Source: Paenibacillus helianthi
GTDB taxonomy: Bacteria > Bacillota > Bacilli > Paenibacillales > Paenibacillaceae
DNA: 64,000 nucleotides
Reading direction: 5' to 3'
Assembly: GCF_001909055.1 (NCBI RefSeq)
Contig: NZ_LVWI01000040.1
Location: 49,195 to 113,194, forward strand
A model generated the notes under the pieces. That model did no database searches and was not told the origin of the DNA. It saw nothing but the letters and a program-made list of their open reading frames with translations. Both the position numbers and the translations under genes were made by a program. Within the stretch, counting starts at the first letter, position 1. Each line of letters opens with the position of its first letter. Below, one piece after another: positions 43,091 through 51,359 of this stretch.

Positions 43091-43242
43091 GCCAGAAAGG
43101 TTTTCAGTTTCCCTTAAGTAGAAGTCGTAAGCCCGCATATGCTAGAATAGGCTAGGAGAAGCTGGGTACATAGAGTGGAATCGCTAAAAATCTATAAAAC
43201 GTAAAGCGAATTCCGCGAAAAAAACGGGAGGAGGAGCTGCAT

Positions 43243-43857
43243 TTGCATGTTATTTCTGATCTGATCTCGCAGTTATTTGAATGGATTCAGAGTCTTGGGT
43301 ATTTCGGGATTATGATCGGACTTATGATTGAGGTTATCCCAAGTGAAATTGTACTGGCCTATGGCGGTTATCTGGTCTCGCAAGGAGAGATTAATTATTT
43401 CGGCGCGGTGCTCTTCGGTACGGTAGGCGGAGTTGTGGCCCAGATATTTGTATACTGGATTGGCCGTTATGGCGGCAGACCCGTTCTGGAGAAATACGGG
43501 AAGTACATTTTTATCAAGAAAAAGCATATTGATCATTCCGAGGAATGGTTCAATAAGTATGGCACCGGTGTTATCTTCACGGCCAGGTTCATTCCGGTTG
43601 TGCGCCATGCCATATCCGTTCCAGCCGGGATCTCGCGCATGCCGCTGGCCAAGTTCACCTTGTTGACCACGCTTGCCGTAATTCCATGGAGTGCGCTGTT
43701 TGTCTATTTGGGTTATACGCTTGGCGACAGATGGGAAACAATTGATGAAGTAGCTGCCAAATATACGAACGAGCTTATTCTTGCGGCCCTTGCTGTCATT
43801 GTTATATACTTCCTGTTCAAATGGTACAAATCCAAGAAGAAAGGTAGTGCAGTATGA
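43243..43857 (+). CDS. DedA family membrane protein
   Basis: A 204-residue membrane protein. GLMIEVIPSEIVLAYGGYLVSQG and the motif FTARFIPVVRHAISVPAGISRM, with conserved Arg residues in a re-entrant loop, identify the DedA/SNARE-associated family. These are flippase-like proteins moving phospholipids or undecaprenyl phosphate and affecting envelope integrity. It starts with TTG at 43243 after GGGAGGAGGAG. The stop overlaps the next gene's ATG by four bases, making an operon of three genes. Confidence 0.9.
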   Translation: MHVISDLISQLFEWIQSLGYFGIMIGLMIEVIPSEIVLAYGGYLVSQGEINYFGAVLFGTVGGVVAQIFVYWIGRYGGRPVLEKYGKYIFIKKKHIDHSEEWFNKYGTGVIFTARFIPVVRHAISVPAGISRMPLAKFTLLTTLAVIPWSALFVYLGYTLGDRWETIDEVAAKYTNELILAALAVIVIYFLFKWYKSKKKGSAV

Positions 43858-44420
43858 AGCAGAATGTAGCCCCTAAATTCGGTCAAGGCCTTACTCCGCG
43901 CCAGTTCGTGGAAGGCATGACGAAGAACCAGCAGGTATTCGAATCATGGTATGAAAAATTCGCCTGGGAAGATGCAGACGACCGGGAGTACTTTGAAAGT
44001 TTGAACCACCGGGATGACCTTCGGGTACTGATACTCGCTGCGGATTGGTGTGGAGATGTTGTACGCAATGTGCCGGTCGTGTTCCGTATTCTGGAAACAG
44101 CAGGCATCCGAACCGAAGTGCTGATTGTGGAAGAAAATCAGGACGTTATGGATGATTATCTAACCATGGGCGGCAGATCCGTGCCAATCGTGATTTTTGC
44201 CGATACAGGCGGTTATGTGCTGGGTCATTGGGGACCCCGTCCAGAGCATGTGCAGTCGCTGATGAGAGCGTTCAAACAAGAGAATCCTGACCGCGAGGCT
44301 CCTGACTACGAGAGCAAAATTGCCGAAGTTCGCAAGGCGATGGGCCAAGCCTACGGGGAAGGAACGGAATCGCACGCAGTAATCGCCAAGGAACTGCGTA
44401 GCCTGATCTCCGGATTCTAA
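43854..44420 (+). CDS. Thioredoxin-family protein with single active-site cysteine
   Basis: A 188-residue cytosolic thioredoxin-fold protein. The active-site region reads ILAADWCGDVVRNVPV, where the usual CxxC is CGDV, so the second Cys is missing. YLTMGGRSVPIVIF supplies the cis-proline loop. Such monothiol proteins may act in redox sensing or bacillithiol-linked chemistry. It is translationally coupled to DedA and lies 7 bases before the next gene. Confidence 0.85.
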   Translation: MKQNVAPKFGQGLTPRQFVEGMTKNQQVFESWYEKFAWEDADDREYFESLNHRDDLRVLILAADWCGDVVRNVPVVFRILETAGIRTEVLIVEENQDVMDDYLTMGGRSVPIVIFADTGGYVLGHWGPRPEHVQSLMRAFKQENPDREAPDYESKIAEVRKAMGQAYGEGTESHAVIAKELRSLISGF

Positions 44421-44426
44421 GAAGCG

Positions 44427-45056
44427 ATGCTTAATATTCGTTCATATAATTTGGGATCACTTCAGACAAATGCTTATTTGCTTACCGGAGCGGACCCCGG
44501 ACGTGGCATTATTATTGACCCCGGTGCCAATCCGGCAGCCCTTCTGCGGGCTGCTGAAGGAATGGAGATTGAGGCTGTTCTGCTCACCCATGCCCACTTT
44601 GATCATATCGCCGGGCTTGATGAGATCCGCAAAGCCAAGAAATGTCCCGTGTACCTGCATCCTATGGAGAGTGAGTGGCTGGGCAGTCCCAAGCTGAACG
44701 GCTCCCTCATGTGGCCGGATGTCACACCACCCATTAGCACTGAACCTGCCGAGTATGATCTGGCAGAAGGGCAGGTACTTACGCTTCTGGGGCTTACCTT
44801 CCGTGTCATGCATACGCCTGGTCATTCTCCGGGCAGTGTCAGCTTCCTCTGCGGAAATGATCTCTTTTCCGGAGACGTACTCTTTAAGCTGGGAGTAGGA
44901 CGTACCGATTTGCCTGGAGGCCGGGAACGTGATCTTATTGATTCCATCCGGGGGAAATTATACCGGCTGGATGAGGAAGTCAGAGTATTTCCCGGCCATG
45001 GGCCACGGACAACGATCGGTTTTGAGCGGCTCCGTAATCCTTATGTCCCCATGTAG
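44427..45056 (+). CDS. Metallo-beta-lactamase-fold hydrolase (glyoxalase II/YqgX type)
   Basis: A 209-residue hydrolase. LLTHAHFDHIAG holds the HxHxDH zinc site; HTPGHSPGSVSF, FSGDVLF and FPGHGPRT give the remaining ligands. This set is typical of hydroxyacylglutathione hydrolase-like thioesterases such as YqgX. It starts with ATG 44427, 7 bases after the thioredoxin-like gene. It probably hydrolyses a thioester; with no glutathione in this group, bacillithiol or another thiol is more likely. Confidence 0.9.
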   Translation: MLNIRSYNLGSLQTNAYLLTGADPGRGIIIDPGANPAALLRAAEGMEIEAVLLTHAHFDHIAGLDEIRKAKKCPVYLHPMESEWLGSPKLNGSLMWPDVTPPISTEPAEYDLAEGQVLTLLGLTFRVMHTPGHSPGSVSFLCGNDLFSGDVLFKLGVGRTDLPGGRERDLIDSIRGKLYRLDEEVRVFPGHGPRTTIGFERLRNPYVPM

Positions 45057-45165
45057 TGTTCTGCCTCGCGCCCAATCGACAATAAGCGGGAAAATACTGA
45101 TGGACAAGAGACTACAAAGTTGCTACAATAATGTTAATTAAATGTAACATTTAACCTCGCGAAGC

Positions 45166-45208
45166 ACGCAGACTGTGGAATAATCCCGGTTTGCGTTCTT
45201 TTTTTTGT
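45166..45208 (+). terminator. Terminator after the three-gene operon
   Basis: ACGCAGAC pairs with GTTTGCGT (one G-T pair), with an inner TGG/CCC interaction, followed by CTTTTTTTT. Confidence 0.65.
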
Positions 45209-45245
45209 CTATTTTTGAGGGGAAAGGGTGCTAGGGGACGGGATC

Positions 45246-45422
45246 ATGAAAAAAATTGAACAGAAAGTACATACCGGGGAAGAATATCCGGTACCAGTAT
45301 CTATTACGGAAGAACAGGAGAAGAGGGAATGTCTCTTCTGGAGCTTCCCGCACGGTAAGGGTGCGGTTCAGCCCTGGCGGCGTAGATTGTGGGAGTTGCA
45401 AAATAATTCAGATGGCGAATGA
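45246..45422 (+). CDS. Possible small protein upstream of sigY
   Basis: A 58-residue frame starting MKKIEQKVHTGEEYPVPVSI, with AGGGGACGGGATC before the ATG. The C-terminal part is Arg/Trp-rich (VQPWRRRLWELQ). Its end overlaps the predicted sigY promoter. I do not recognise a family. It may be a real small gene or chance; an overlapping frame (45256-45453) competes. Confidence 0.35.
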   Translation: MKKIEQKVHTGEEYPVPVSITEEQEKRECLFWSFPHGKGAVQPWRRRLWELQNNSDGE

Positions 45423-45445
45423 ACGATTCACTTTACATATTCGTA
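45420..45445 (+). promoter_or_regulatory. Predicted sigma-Y autoregulatory promoter
   Basis: TGAACG, a 16-base spacer and CGTA resemble the ECF-type promoter of B. subtilis sigY (TGAACG...CGTC). Expected transcription starts near 45452, 29 bases before the sigY start codon. Confidence 0.6.
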
Positions 45446-45480
45446 TTACATAGGAATGAACGTTACAGATGGAGGAGCAG

Positions 45481-46020
45481 ATGAGCGACGGGACGCACGA
45501 TAGGATCATCAGAGCGCAGCAAGGCGATGCTTCCGCGCTGGCTGTGCTACTGCGGGATCATTATGCCTTTCTCTACAAATATCTGATCAAGGTAACCATG
45601 GACCCCTCGCTTGCGGAAGAGCTTGCCCAGGATACCATGGTCCGATGCATGGAGAAGATTGCAGCCTATAACGGAGCTTCTTCTTTTTCCTCATGGCTGA
45701 TTACCATTGCTACCCGTCTGTATATCGACAGGAAGCGCCGCTGGAAGCTGGAGATGCAATGGAAACGGCAGGAAGAGGGAGTAAGGTCCATCCGCTGGCG
45801 TTTTGAGAGCCGGAATATGGAGTGGAGTGAGGTCCTTGATGCACTCTCACGCCTCACCTCCGCTCAGCGCATGGCAGTACTGCTCAAGCATTATTACGGT
45901 TATGGGTATGAAGAGATTGCTGATATTTTGCAGATCCCTTCCGGCACTGCCAAATCTCGGGTAGCATCAGGGCTAAATCAACTGCGGAAGGAGCTTAGTG
46001 AGGATGAAGAAGGAGAATAA
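45481..46020 (+). CDS. sigY: ECF RNA polymerase sigma factor SigY
   Basis: A 179-residue ECF sigma factor. Region 2 is present (FLYKYLIKVTMDPSLAEELAQDTMVRCMEKIAAYNGASSFSSWLITIATRLYIDRKRR), as is region 4 (LTSAQRMAVLLKHYYGYGYEEIADILQIPSGTAKSRVASGLNQLRKEL). The gene order that follows is exactly sigY-yxlCDEFG of B. subtilis, including small regulators and an ABC exporter. The start at 45481 follows GGAGGAG; ATG 45469 lacks a site. The yxlC start lies inside its 3' end. Confidence 0.88.
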   Translation: MSDGTHDRIIRAQQGDASALAVLLRDHYAFLYKYLIKVTMDPSLAEELAQDTMVRCMEKIAAYNGASSFSSWLITIATRLYIDRKRRWKLEMQWKRQEEGVRSIRWRFESRNMEWSEVLDALSRLTSAQRMAVLLKHYYGYGYEEIADILQIPSGTAKSRVASGLNQLRKELSEDEEGE

Positions 46021-46330
46021 TGAAGAATTACTTCGGATGCTATCGTCAGACCTTGCTCGGCTTGACGCACAGTACGATGATATATCGCCACCATCCTTGC
46101 CCGGACTGGAGCAGCTAATCGCTGATGAAGCTCTCCGCAGGCAACGTCAGAGCCGCAGAGAGTTTCAGAGATTTTTGCTAGTGGGGCTGTTCTTGGTGAG
46201 CGTTGTCCTGTTTAGCTTGGGGTTTGCACCAGTAACGTACTGGATCCTTCAGGCGGCATTTCCGGTTGCCGCGCTTGGGGGCTTGACGGTTATGCGGTTC
46301 AGGCTTCGGCGGGAGGACACAGAAGAGTGA
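46004..46330 (+). CDS. yxlC: Anti-sigma-Y protein YxlC
   Basis: A 109-residue protein overlapping the end of sigY by 17 bases. The N-terminal cytosolic part (ELLRMLSSDLARLDAQYDDISPPSLPGLEQLIADEALRR) is followed by two hydrophobic segments (FLLVGLFLVSVVLFSLGF and YWILQAAFPVAALGGLTVM). Size, topology and position match B. subtilis YxlC, which with YxlD restrains sigma-Y at the membrane. Start ATG 46004 preferred; GTG 45998 possible. Confidence 0.82.
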   Translation: MKKENNEELLRMLSSDLARLDAQYDDISPPSLPGLEQLIADEALRRQRQSRREFQRFLLVGLFLVSVVLFSLGFAPVTYWILQAAFPVAALGGLTVMRFRLRREDTEE

Positions 46331-46548
46331 ATGAACTGCAGGAAGTGCCTTATTGGTTGTGGGGTTGTCTGGCTGTGGCACTGCTGCTCCAGGGTACCTT
46401 GCTCTTTAGGAATGCACAGAAGCGTGGCCGAGGCAAAGTGGCCTGGTTCTGGGGCTTATGGGGGTTAACCGGAATTCCTACACCGCTCATTTGCTATCTG
46501 TTGTTTGTGGTCTATTTTGACTGGAGAAAAACAAATAGGAAGCCTTGA
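46327..46548 (+). CDS. yxlD: Sigma-Y regulator YxlD-like protein
   Basis: A 73-residue membrane protein with two helices (WLWGCLAVALLLQGTLLF and WFWGLWGLTGIPTPLICYLLFVV). It starts with GTG overlapping the yxlC stop (GTGA). Length and position match YxlD, which together with YxlC silences sigma-Y. The protein motif itself is not distinctive. Confidence 0.78.
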   Translation: MNELQEVPYWLWGCLAVALLLQGTLLFRNAQKRGRGKVAWFWGLWGLTGIPTPLICYLLFVVYFDWRKTNRKP

Positions 46549-46596
46549 TCAGCCGGACTGTGGTTCCGGAGAAGAATTTAAGGGGTGGGTGTACTC

Positions 46597-46788
46597 ATGG
46601 ATGAAATCAAATGGGGTTTAATTTGGCCGCTGCTTGTACTGCAGGCAGTGTTGGCCATAATCGGCTTAATTTCTTTGGCTAAGGCAGAACGGACACGGGG
46701 ACCCAAGTGGCTGTGGGTTATAATATTGATTTTTGGCAATCTTCTGGGCAGCGTGGCCTATTTTACGATAGGAAGGAAAGAAAGCTGA
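46597..46788 (+). CDS. yxlE: PLDc_N-domain small membrane protein YxlE
   Basis: A 63-residue protein with two membrane helices. WGLIWPLLVLQAVLAIIGLISLAKAERTRGPKWLWVIILIFGNLLGSVAYFTIGRKES is the phospholipase-D-nuclease N-terminal (PLDc_N) helix pair, as in YxlE. ATG 46597 preferred over GTG 46585. Its stop overlaps the ATG of the ABC gene by one base. Confidence 0.85.
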   Translation: MDEIKWGLIWPLLVLQAVLAIIGLISLAKAERTRGPKWLWVIILIFGNLLGSVAYFTIGRKES

Positions 46789-47699
46789 TGCCGCTGCTAC
46801 AAGTTGCAAATTTACGCAAAGTCTATGGAGAGCATACCTCAGTGGACGGAATCTCTTTTGATATTGAAGCAGGGAAATGTGTAGCTTTACTAGGCCCCAA
46901 CGGTGCAGGAAAGACCACCACCCTGCGTATGCTGGCCGGTCTGTTGCAGCCAAGCTCAGGGTTGATTTCTTTTGATGGCGGCAGCGGTGTGGATTACCGC
47001 AGTCTGCTGGGTTATTTGCCGCAATCTCCGGCATTTTACAGCTGGATGAGCGGGCAGGAGTATGTTGTATTTGCTGCAAAACTTTGCGGTATCTCTTCTA
47101 GCGAAGCCGGGAGACTTGCGGCGGATGCGCTGGAACACGTAGGTTTGAAGGACGTATCCCGCCGCAAGATCGCCGGATATTCCGGTGGGATGAAGCAGCG
47201 GCTTGGTCTTGCCCAGGCGTTGGTTCACCGTCCCCGGCTGCTGCTTCTGGATGAACCGGTTTCTGCCCTTGATCCTATTGGACGCCGGGAAGTTATGGAG
47301 CTGCTGCGGGGGATCCGGGAGGAGACCACCATTATTTTTTCTACCCACGTCCTGCATGACGCCGAAGAAATATGTGACGATATTATCCTGATGAATCATG
47401 GTTTAATAGCAGAGCAGGGAACGCTATCCCGGCTGCGCTCACAATACAGCCTGCCTGTGATTCGCTTGAGTACGGGAATGGATGAGAAGGCACTGGGGTG
47501 GCTGCAAGATCTTGCACACAGATCCTTTGTTGAGCAGTCCGTGATCTACTCCGGGTCTGCTACCCTGAATGTCAGTGATATGGAACTGGCACGCCGGACT
47601 ATTCTTCAGGAAGCCGCAAGCCTGGACATTTCATTGCTTCAATTCGAAGCAGGCTCTTCCACCCTTGAGGACTTGTTCATGAAGGTGGTGGGGGCATGA
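46788..47699 (+). CDS. yxlF: ABC exporter ATPase YxlF
   Basis: A 303-residue ATPase. Walker A GPNGAGKTT, signature SGGMKQRLGLAQAL, Walker B LLLLDEPVSALDPIGRRE and the switch His in STHVLHDAEE are intact. The C-terminal ~80 residues are the usual drug/peptide-exporter tail. In B. subtilis this pair is part of the sigY operon. It starts at ATG 46788 sharing one base with the yxlE stop; GGAAGGAAAG precedes. The exported substrate is unknown. Confidence 0.9.
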   Translation: MPLLQVANLRKVYGEHTSVDGISFDIEAGKCVALLGPNGAGKTTTLRMLAGLLQPSSGLISFDGGSGVDYRSLLGYLPQSPAFYSWMSGQEYVVFAAKLCGISSSEAGRLAADALEHVGLKDVSRRKIAGYSGGMKQRLGLAQALVHRPRLLLLDEPVSALDPIGRREVMELLRGIREETTIIFSTHVLHDAEEICDDIILMNHGLIAEQGTLSRLRSQYSLPVIRLSTGMDEKALGWLQDLAHRSFVEQSVIYSGSATLNVSDMELARRTILQEAASLDISLLQFEAGSSTLEDLFMKVVGA

Positions 47700-48466
47700 G
47701 GAAGGTATGGACGCTATACCATAAAGAAATGTTGGAGGCCCTGCGCAGCTATAAACTGATTTGGGTCCCGGTAGTATTTATGATTCTTGGTATTATGCAG
47801 CCGCTCACAACCTATTACATGCCTGAGATCCTCAAAGCATCCGGGAATGTACCGCCTGGAATGCTGGAGGGCTATGAGATGCCGGGAGCGGCTGTGGTAA
47901 TGGCGCAGACACTTGGTCAATATGGTACCATCGGTATGCTGATACTCGTGCTGGGCGTAATGAACAGTCTGGCAGGTGAACGGAGCGGAGGGACTATAGA
48001 GATGCTGATGGTCAAGCCGGTGGCCCCCGCAGCTATCGTCTCGGCCAAGTGGGCTGCCCAACTGACTACTCTTATTGTTGCTCTTGGACTGGGCGTAGCA
48101 GGAGCGGCCTATTATACAGAGCAGTTGATGGGTCCTCTTTCCTGGGGCAGGTTATGTGCAGGAGCCGGGTTATACGGGCTGTGGCTGCTGTGTGCAGTCT
48201 CGCTGACGCTGCTGTTCAGCGCATGGCTGCGCGGACCAGCGGCTGCGTTTCTGGGCTTGGGGTCTGCAGCGGCGATGTCGCTGGCCCATAGCCTGCTGCC
48301 GTCGCAGCTAGGTTGGACACCCGCGGCGCTAACTGCCCAGTCTGCTGCAATTATTACAGAAGGAAGAGGCGGTACCTGGGGGCCTGCGTGTTCTGCAGGT
48401 GTTCTGATCGTAGTATGCCTTGCCGCCGCATCCCTCCTGATTCGTAGGAATAAACTACCGGATTGA
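47696..48466 (+). CDS. yxlG: ABC exporter permease YxlG
   Basis: A 256-residue permease with about six helices. YHKEMLEALRSYKLIWVPVVFMILGIMQPL is the ABC-2 type entry segment, and MNSLAGERSGGTIEMLMVKPV the signature loop. The ATGA overlap couples it to yxlF. It forms the exporter channel for the same unknown cargo. It ends the operon; no strong terminator is visible in the following 100 bases. Confidence 0.88.
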   Translation: MRKVWTLYHKEMLEALRSYKLIWVPVVFMILGIMQPLTTYYMPEILKASGNVPPGMLEGYEMPGAAVVMAQTLGQYGTIGMLILVLGVMNSLAGERSGGTIEMLMVKPVAPAAIVSAKWAAQLTTLIVALGLGVAGAAYYTEQLMGPLSWGRLCAGAGLYGLWLLCAVSLTLLFSAWLRGPAAAFLGLGSAAAMSLAHSLLPSQLGWTPAALTAQSAAIITEGRGGTWGPACSAGVLIVVCLAAASLLIRRNKLPD

Positions 48467-48626
48467 TAATAGCATGCGAAATTTGACGAATTTAATCGAT
48501 TTCTAGAATGTTATCTGCAAAAAAACAGCTGAACCCGCTTGCTGGTGCTGGACAGCTCTATCTTTTTTTAGTAGACTGTTGGAACAAGTAAGAGTTATGA
48601 AAGATTCCAGGTCAGGAGGTAGGGCG

Positions 48627-49010
48627 ATGCTGCGTTTAGGTGAGAAGATTGTCATTGTCGCGGACGCTTTCGAGCAGAGTCTTCCTATCGGAGACTATGG
48701 CTACCTGATTGCTTATGACCGTAATCCTGACAATGCGTTTGATTACGTCATCCGTGTTCCGCAGGCCAACAGAAATTTCTATGTTACAGCTGAGGATGTC
48801 GAAGCGGAAGAGCAGTTGCTGGCAGCTCAGGCTGAAAGTGCAACGCATGAAGCATTGATAGATTATGCTTTGTCCACGCACAACGAGAAGCTGTTTCATC
48901 ATTTGATGAATGGCGAAGAAGTGGAAGCAGTAGAGACAGAGACAACCACTAAGGAAAGCCTGTCCCAGGCGGATTTCATCAAACAGGTGAATCTTCGCGC
49001 TTGGATTTAA
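48627..49010 (+). CDS. Hypothetical cytosolic protein
   Basis: A 127-residue protein. MLRLGEKIVIVADAFEQSLPIGDYGYLIAYDRNPDNAFDYVIRVPQANRNFYVTAEDVEAEEQL forms a beta-rich SH3-like N-terminal half; the rest is helical and acidic. The pattern 'GYLIAYDRN..FDYVIRVP' is also seen in Paenibacillus proteins of unknown function. The start at 48627 follows AGGAGGTAGGGCG. The earlier start at 48579 is rejected. Confidence 0.78.
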   Translation: MLRLGEKIVIVADAFEQSLPIGDYGYLIAYDRNPDNAFDYVIRVPQANRNFYVTAEDVEAEEQLLAAQAESATHEALIDYALSTHNEKLFHHLMNGEEVEAVETETTTKESLSQADFIKQVNLRAWI

Positions 49011-49313
49011 GGAAAACCGGCGAAAGCCGGTTTTTTTGTATTTCGTGTTTAATTTTTTGATATATAGAGCATCGCTGCTTCGGAAGTATACGCTCTTCTT
49101 ACAGAGACTGGCGAGGCCGTTTCTACTTGTTACACAATAACAGTTCATATATTCAGCAATATGTATCAAATTCTCACCCTTTTTTAGAACAGTTTGCTCC
49201 TTATCCCGTCCGTAGCAGCTATGCTACGCTTACAGCGAACGGACACCACTACGGGTGAAGCCTGCTTTCAGCAGTGGGCGGGGACCGACAGACTGCCAGG
49301 GGGAGATAAACAA
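49011..49313. other. 303-base intergenic region
   Basis: It holds the terminator at 49013-49037. A fragment at 49115-49135 sharing CCGTTTCTACTTG with the dispersed repeat copy B follows. The remainder contains the ribosome binding region of the flavoprotein gene. No gene is seen. Confidence 0.6.
49013..49037 (+). terminator. Terminator after the hypothetical gene
   Basis: AAAACCGGC-GAAA-GCCGGTTTT is a nine-pair stem with a GAAA tetraloop followed by T residues. Confidence 0.93.
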
Positions 49314-51341
49314 ATGAAAGCTTTCAGGAGCGCACTTTGTGTGCTGTTATGTATGTTGATGATTGTTAGTATCGCCGGTTGTAAAGGTGAAAAGGCTGGA
49401 GAACAGGTGATTCCTGCGGCTTCTGCACAGCAGGAGGACGGTACAGCAGCGGCCGCAAAGACAGAAGGAAAGGCTGATCAGGTGGCCACAGGAAACGCAG
49501 CAGTAGTTACATACAAGCCGGGAACCTATACCGGATCAGCTAAGGGCCATAACGGATTGATAACGGTAGAGACAGTATTCAGTGAAACTGCTATTGTCTC
49601 GGTGAAGGTTACGGAGAGCTCGGAAACGGCAGGGGTTGGTGATGCCGCAAATGAGAAAATTCCCCAGCGGATTGTTGATAACCAATCTTTGGCTGTCGAT
49701 GCTGTTTCGGGTGCGTCGCTAGCGAGCAAAGCCATTATTGAGGCAGTGCAGGACTGTGTCAAGCAGGCGGGTGCCGATCCGGCAGTGCTGCTGGTGAAGC
49801 AGGAGAAGAAGGGTGGCGAGGTGCAGAACATGGCCTTCGACGTTGTGGTGGTTGGTGCTGGAGCTTCGGGAACTGCCGCGGCGTTAGCCGCAGCAGAAGC
49901 AGGTAGTAGTGTGCTGCTGTTGGAGAAGACTTCGGTACCGGCCGGTGCAGGCACAATGGCTGGGGGAATGTTCACTACGGGCAGTAAGCTGCAGCAAGCG
50001 GAAAATCTGCCGGATTGTTCGCAGTGGCTGTATGACCAATATATGGAGACGAGCAATTATAAGGCCAACAGCCGTCTGGTCCGTGAAGTGATCAGCAAAT
50101 CAGGCAGCACGGTAGACTGGCTCATGGAGAACGGTGCTAAATTTACGCTGATTGATCCGGGTGTAGGTGGACAGCCGGTGCATAAGGGTGACCCTAAGGC
50201 ATTCGTCGGCTACGTGGACGGCGGTTCGGCAGCGATCGGTGCCCTGCATAAGTCGATTGAGAAAAAGGGCGGGAAGATTCTATTCGATACAAAAGGCGAA
50301 TCGCTGATTATTGACGATAAAGGTGCTGTAATCGGTGTGAATGCTACACAAACGGATGGCACCAAGCTGGTGATTTCCGCTAAGTCCGTTGTGCTGGCTA
50401 CCGGCGGTTATGCCGCCAATGCCAAGATGATGAAGCAGTATCTGGGCGACAAAGCGCCACTTGGCTCCATTGCCTCAGCTACCGGGGATGGAATCAACAT
50501 GGCTTGGAAAGCCGGGGCGGCTGAACTGGGTACAGATGTCGGGCAGTTCTTTTTCCTGAACGGTACAGAGAAGGGACAGGCCATGAAGCATGCTTCCGAT
50601 ATATGGACAGTGGGAAGTTATCCGTTTCTCTGGGTAAATAACAACGGTGAGCGTTTTACAAACGAAGAGGTGATCTTTGAGTATGCTGCGGCAGGGAACG
50701 CGCTGTATGAACAGCCGGGTGGAGCGGCCTGGATCGTTTTTGACCAGGGGACTGTTGATCAGATCAAGCAGAAGGGCTTTGTGTCTATTGCTGACATTTA
50801 CGGCACCTGGAAGAATGATCCGCAGGCCTTCAAAGAATTTAATGAGCCGGTCGATACGGTAGCGCTGAACAAGTTCCAGGAGACACCTTATGACCTGACT
50901 CCTTTTTTGGAGGAAGGAATTGCAGCCGGGGCTGTGGTCAAAGGCGAGACCTTTGGTGAGCTTGGAGAGAAGGCGGGCATGAGCAAGACTGTCTTCGAGT
51001 CTACGGCCAAACGATACGCGCAAATGGCCAACGCTGGCAAAGACAGCGATTTTTACAAAGATCCCAAGTATTTAAGCAAGCTGGATAAAGGGCCTTACTA
51101 TGCAGTTAATATCATGACACGTACACTAACGACTCTTGGCGGAGTCAAGGTCAACCAGAATATCCAGGCGGTTGATGACAATGAGAAGGTGATTCCGGGT
51201 CTGTGGGTAGCCGGAAGCGATGCGGGAGGCATGTACTCCAGCAGCTATGTGATGTTTGAAGGTGGAACCTTGGGCTTTGCCTATATTTCGGGACGGATGG
51301 CCGGCGAGAATGCTTCCGGTTACGCCGCAAGTATTCAATAA
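49314..51341 (+). CDS. Lipoprotein FMN-binding/FAD-dependent reductase (fumarate/urocanate reductase-like)
   Basis: A 675-residue extracellular flavoprotein. The signal peptide ends in lipobox VSIAGC. An FMN_bind domain follows, with the attachment motif DAVSGAS-L-AS (Ser135 in the SGAS position; most relatives have Thr). Then comes an FAD-binding-2 reductase domain: VVVVGAGASGTAAALAAAEAG, GTMAGGMF, GGYAANAKMM, and the end region GGTLGFAYISGRMAGENA. This layout belongs to flavinylated extracellular reductases and to soluble fumarate, urocanate and acrylate reductases. The electron acceptor is not decided. Start 49314 follows AGGGGGAGAT. The convergent PucR-family gene may regulate it. Confidence 0.9.
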   Translation: MKAFRSALCVLLCMLMIVSIAGCKGEKAGEQVIPAASAQQEDGTAAAAKTEGKADQVATGNAAVVTYKPGTYTGSAKGHNGLITVETVFSETAIVSVKVTESSETAGVGDAANEKIPQRIVDNQSLAVDAVSGASLASKAIIEAVQDCVKQAGADPAVLLVKQEKKGGEVQNMAFDVVVVGAGASGTAAALAAAEAGSSVLLLEKTSVPAGAGTMAGGMFTTGSKLQQAENLPDCSQWLYDQYMETSNYKANSRLVREVISKSGSTVDWLMENGAKFTLIDPGVGGQPVHKGDPKAFVGYVDGGSAAIGALHKSIEKKGGKILFDTKGESLIIDDKGAVIGVNATQTDGTKLVISAKSVVLATGGYAANAKMMKQYLGDKAPLGSIASATGDGINMAWKAGAAELGTDVGQFFFLNGTEKGQAMKHASDIWTVGSYPFLWVNNNGERFTNEEVIFEYAAAGNALYEQPGGAAWIVFDQGTVDQIKQKGFVSIADIYGTWKNDPQAFKEFNEPVDTVALNKFQETPYDLTPFLEEGIAAGAVVKGETFGELGEKAGMSKTVFESTAKRYAQMANAGKDSDFYKDPKYLSKLDKGPYYAVNIMTRTLTTLGGVKVNQNIQAVDDNEKVIPGLWVAGSDAGGMYSSSYVMFEGGTLGFAYISGRMAGENASGYAASIQ

Positions 51342-51359
51342 CTTAGTTTTAATAAGGGG

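Larger units (their letters stand above)
42881..43242. other. 362-base divergent intergenic region
   Basis: It lies between sdpR (minus) and the DedA gene (plus). It contains the sdpR operator at 42896-42919, the dispersed repeat copy A at 42992-43090, and the DedA promoter region around 43120-43200. No gene is seen. Confidence 0.75.

Noticed and set aside
42881..43242. Insertion sequence or integron remnant at the repeat copy A
   Set aside because: No transposase, terminal inverted repeats or target duplication is visible; the short hairpin element is not autonomous.
45336..45380. tRNA-like T-arm sequence (GGTTCAGCCC context)
   Set aside because: No acceptor stem, anticodon arm or D-arm can be built around it.
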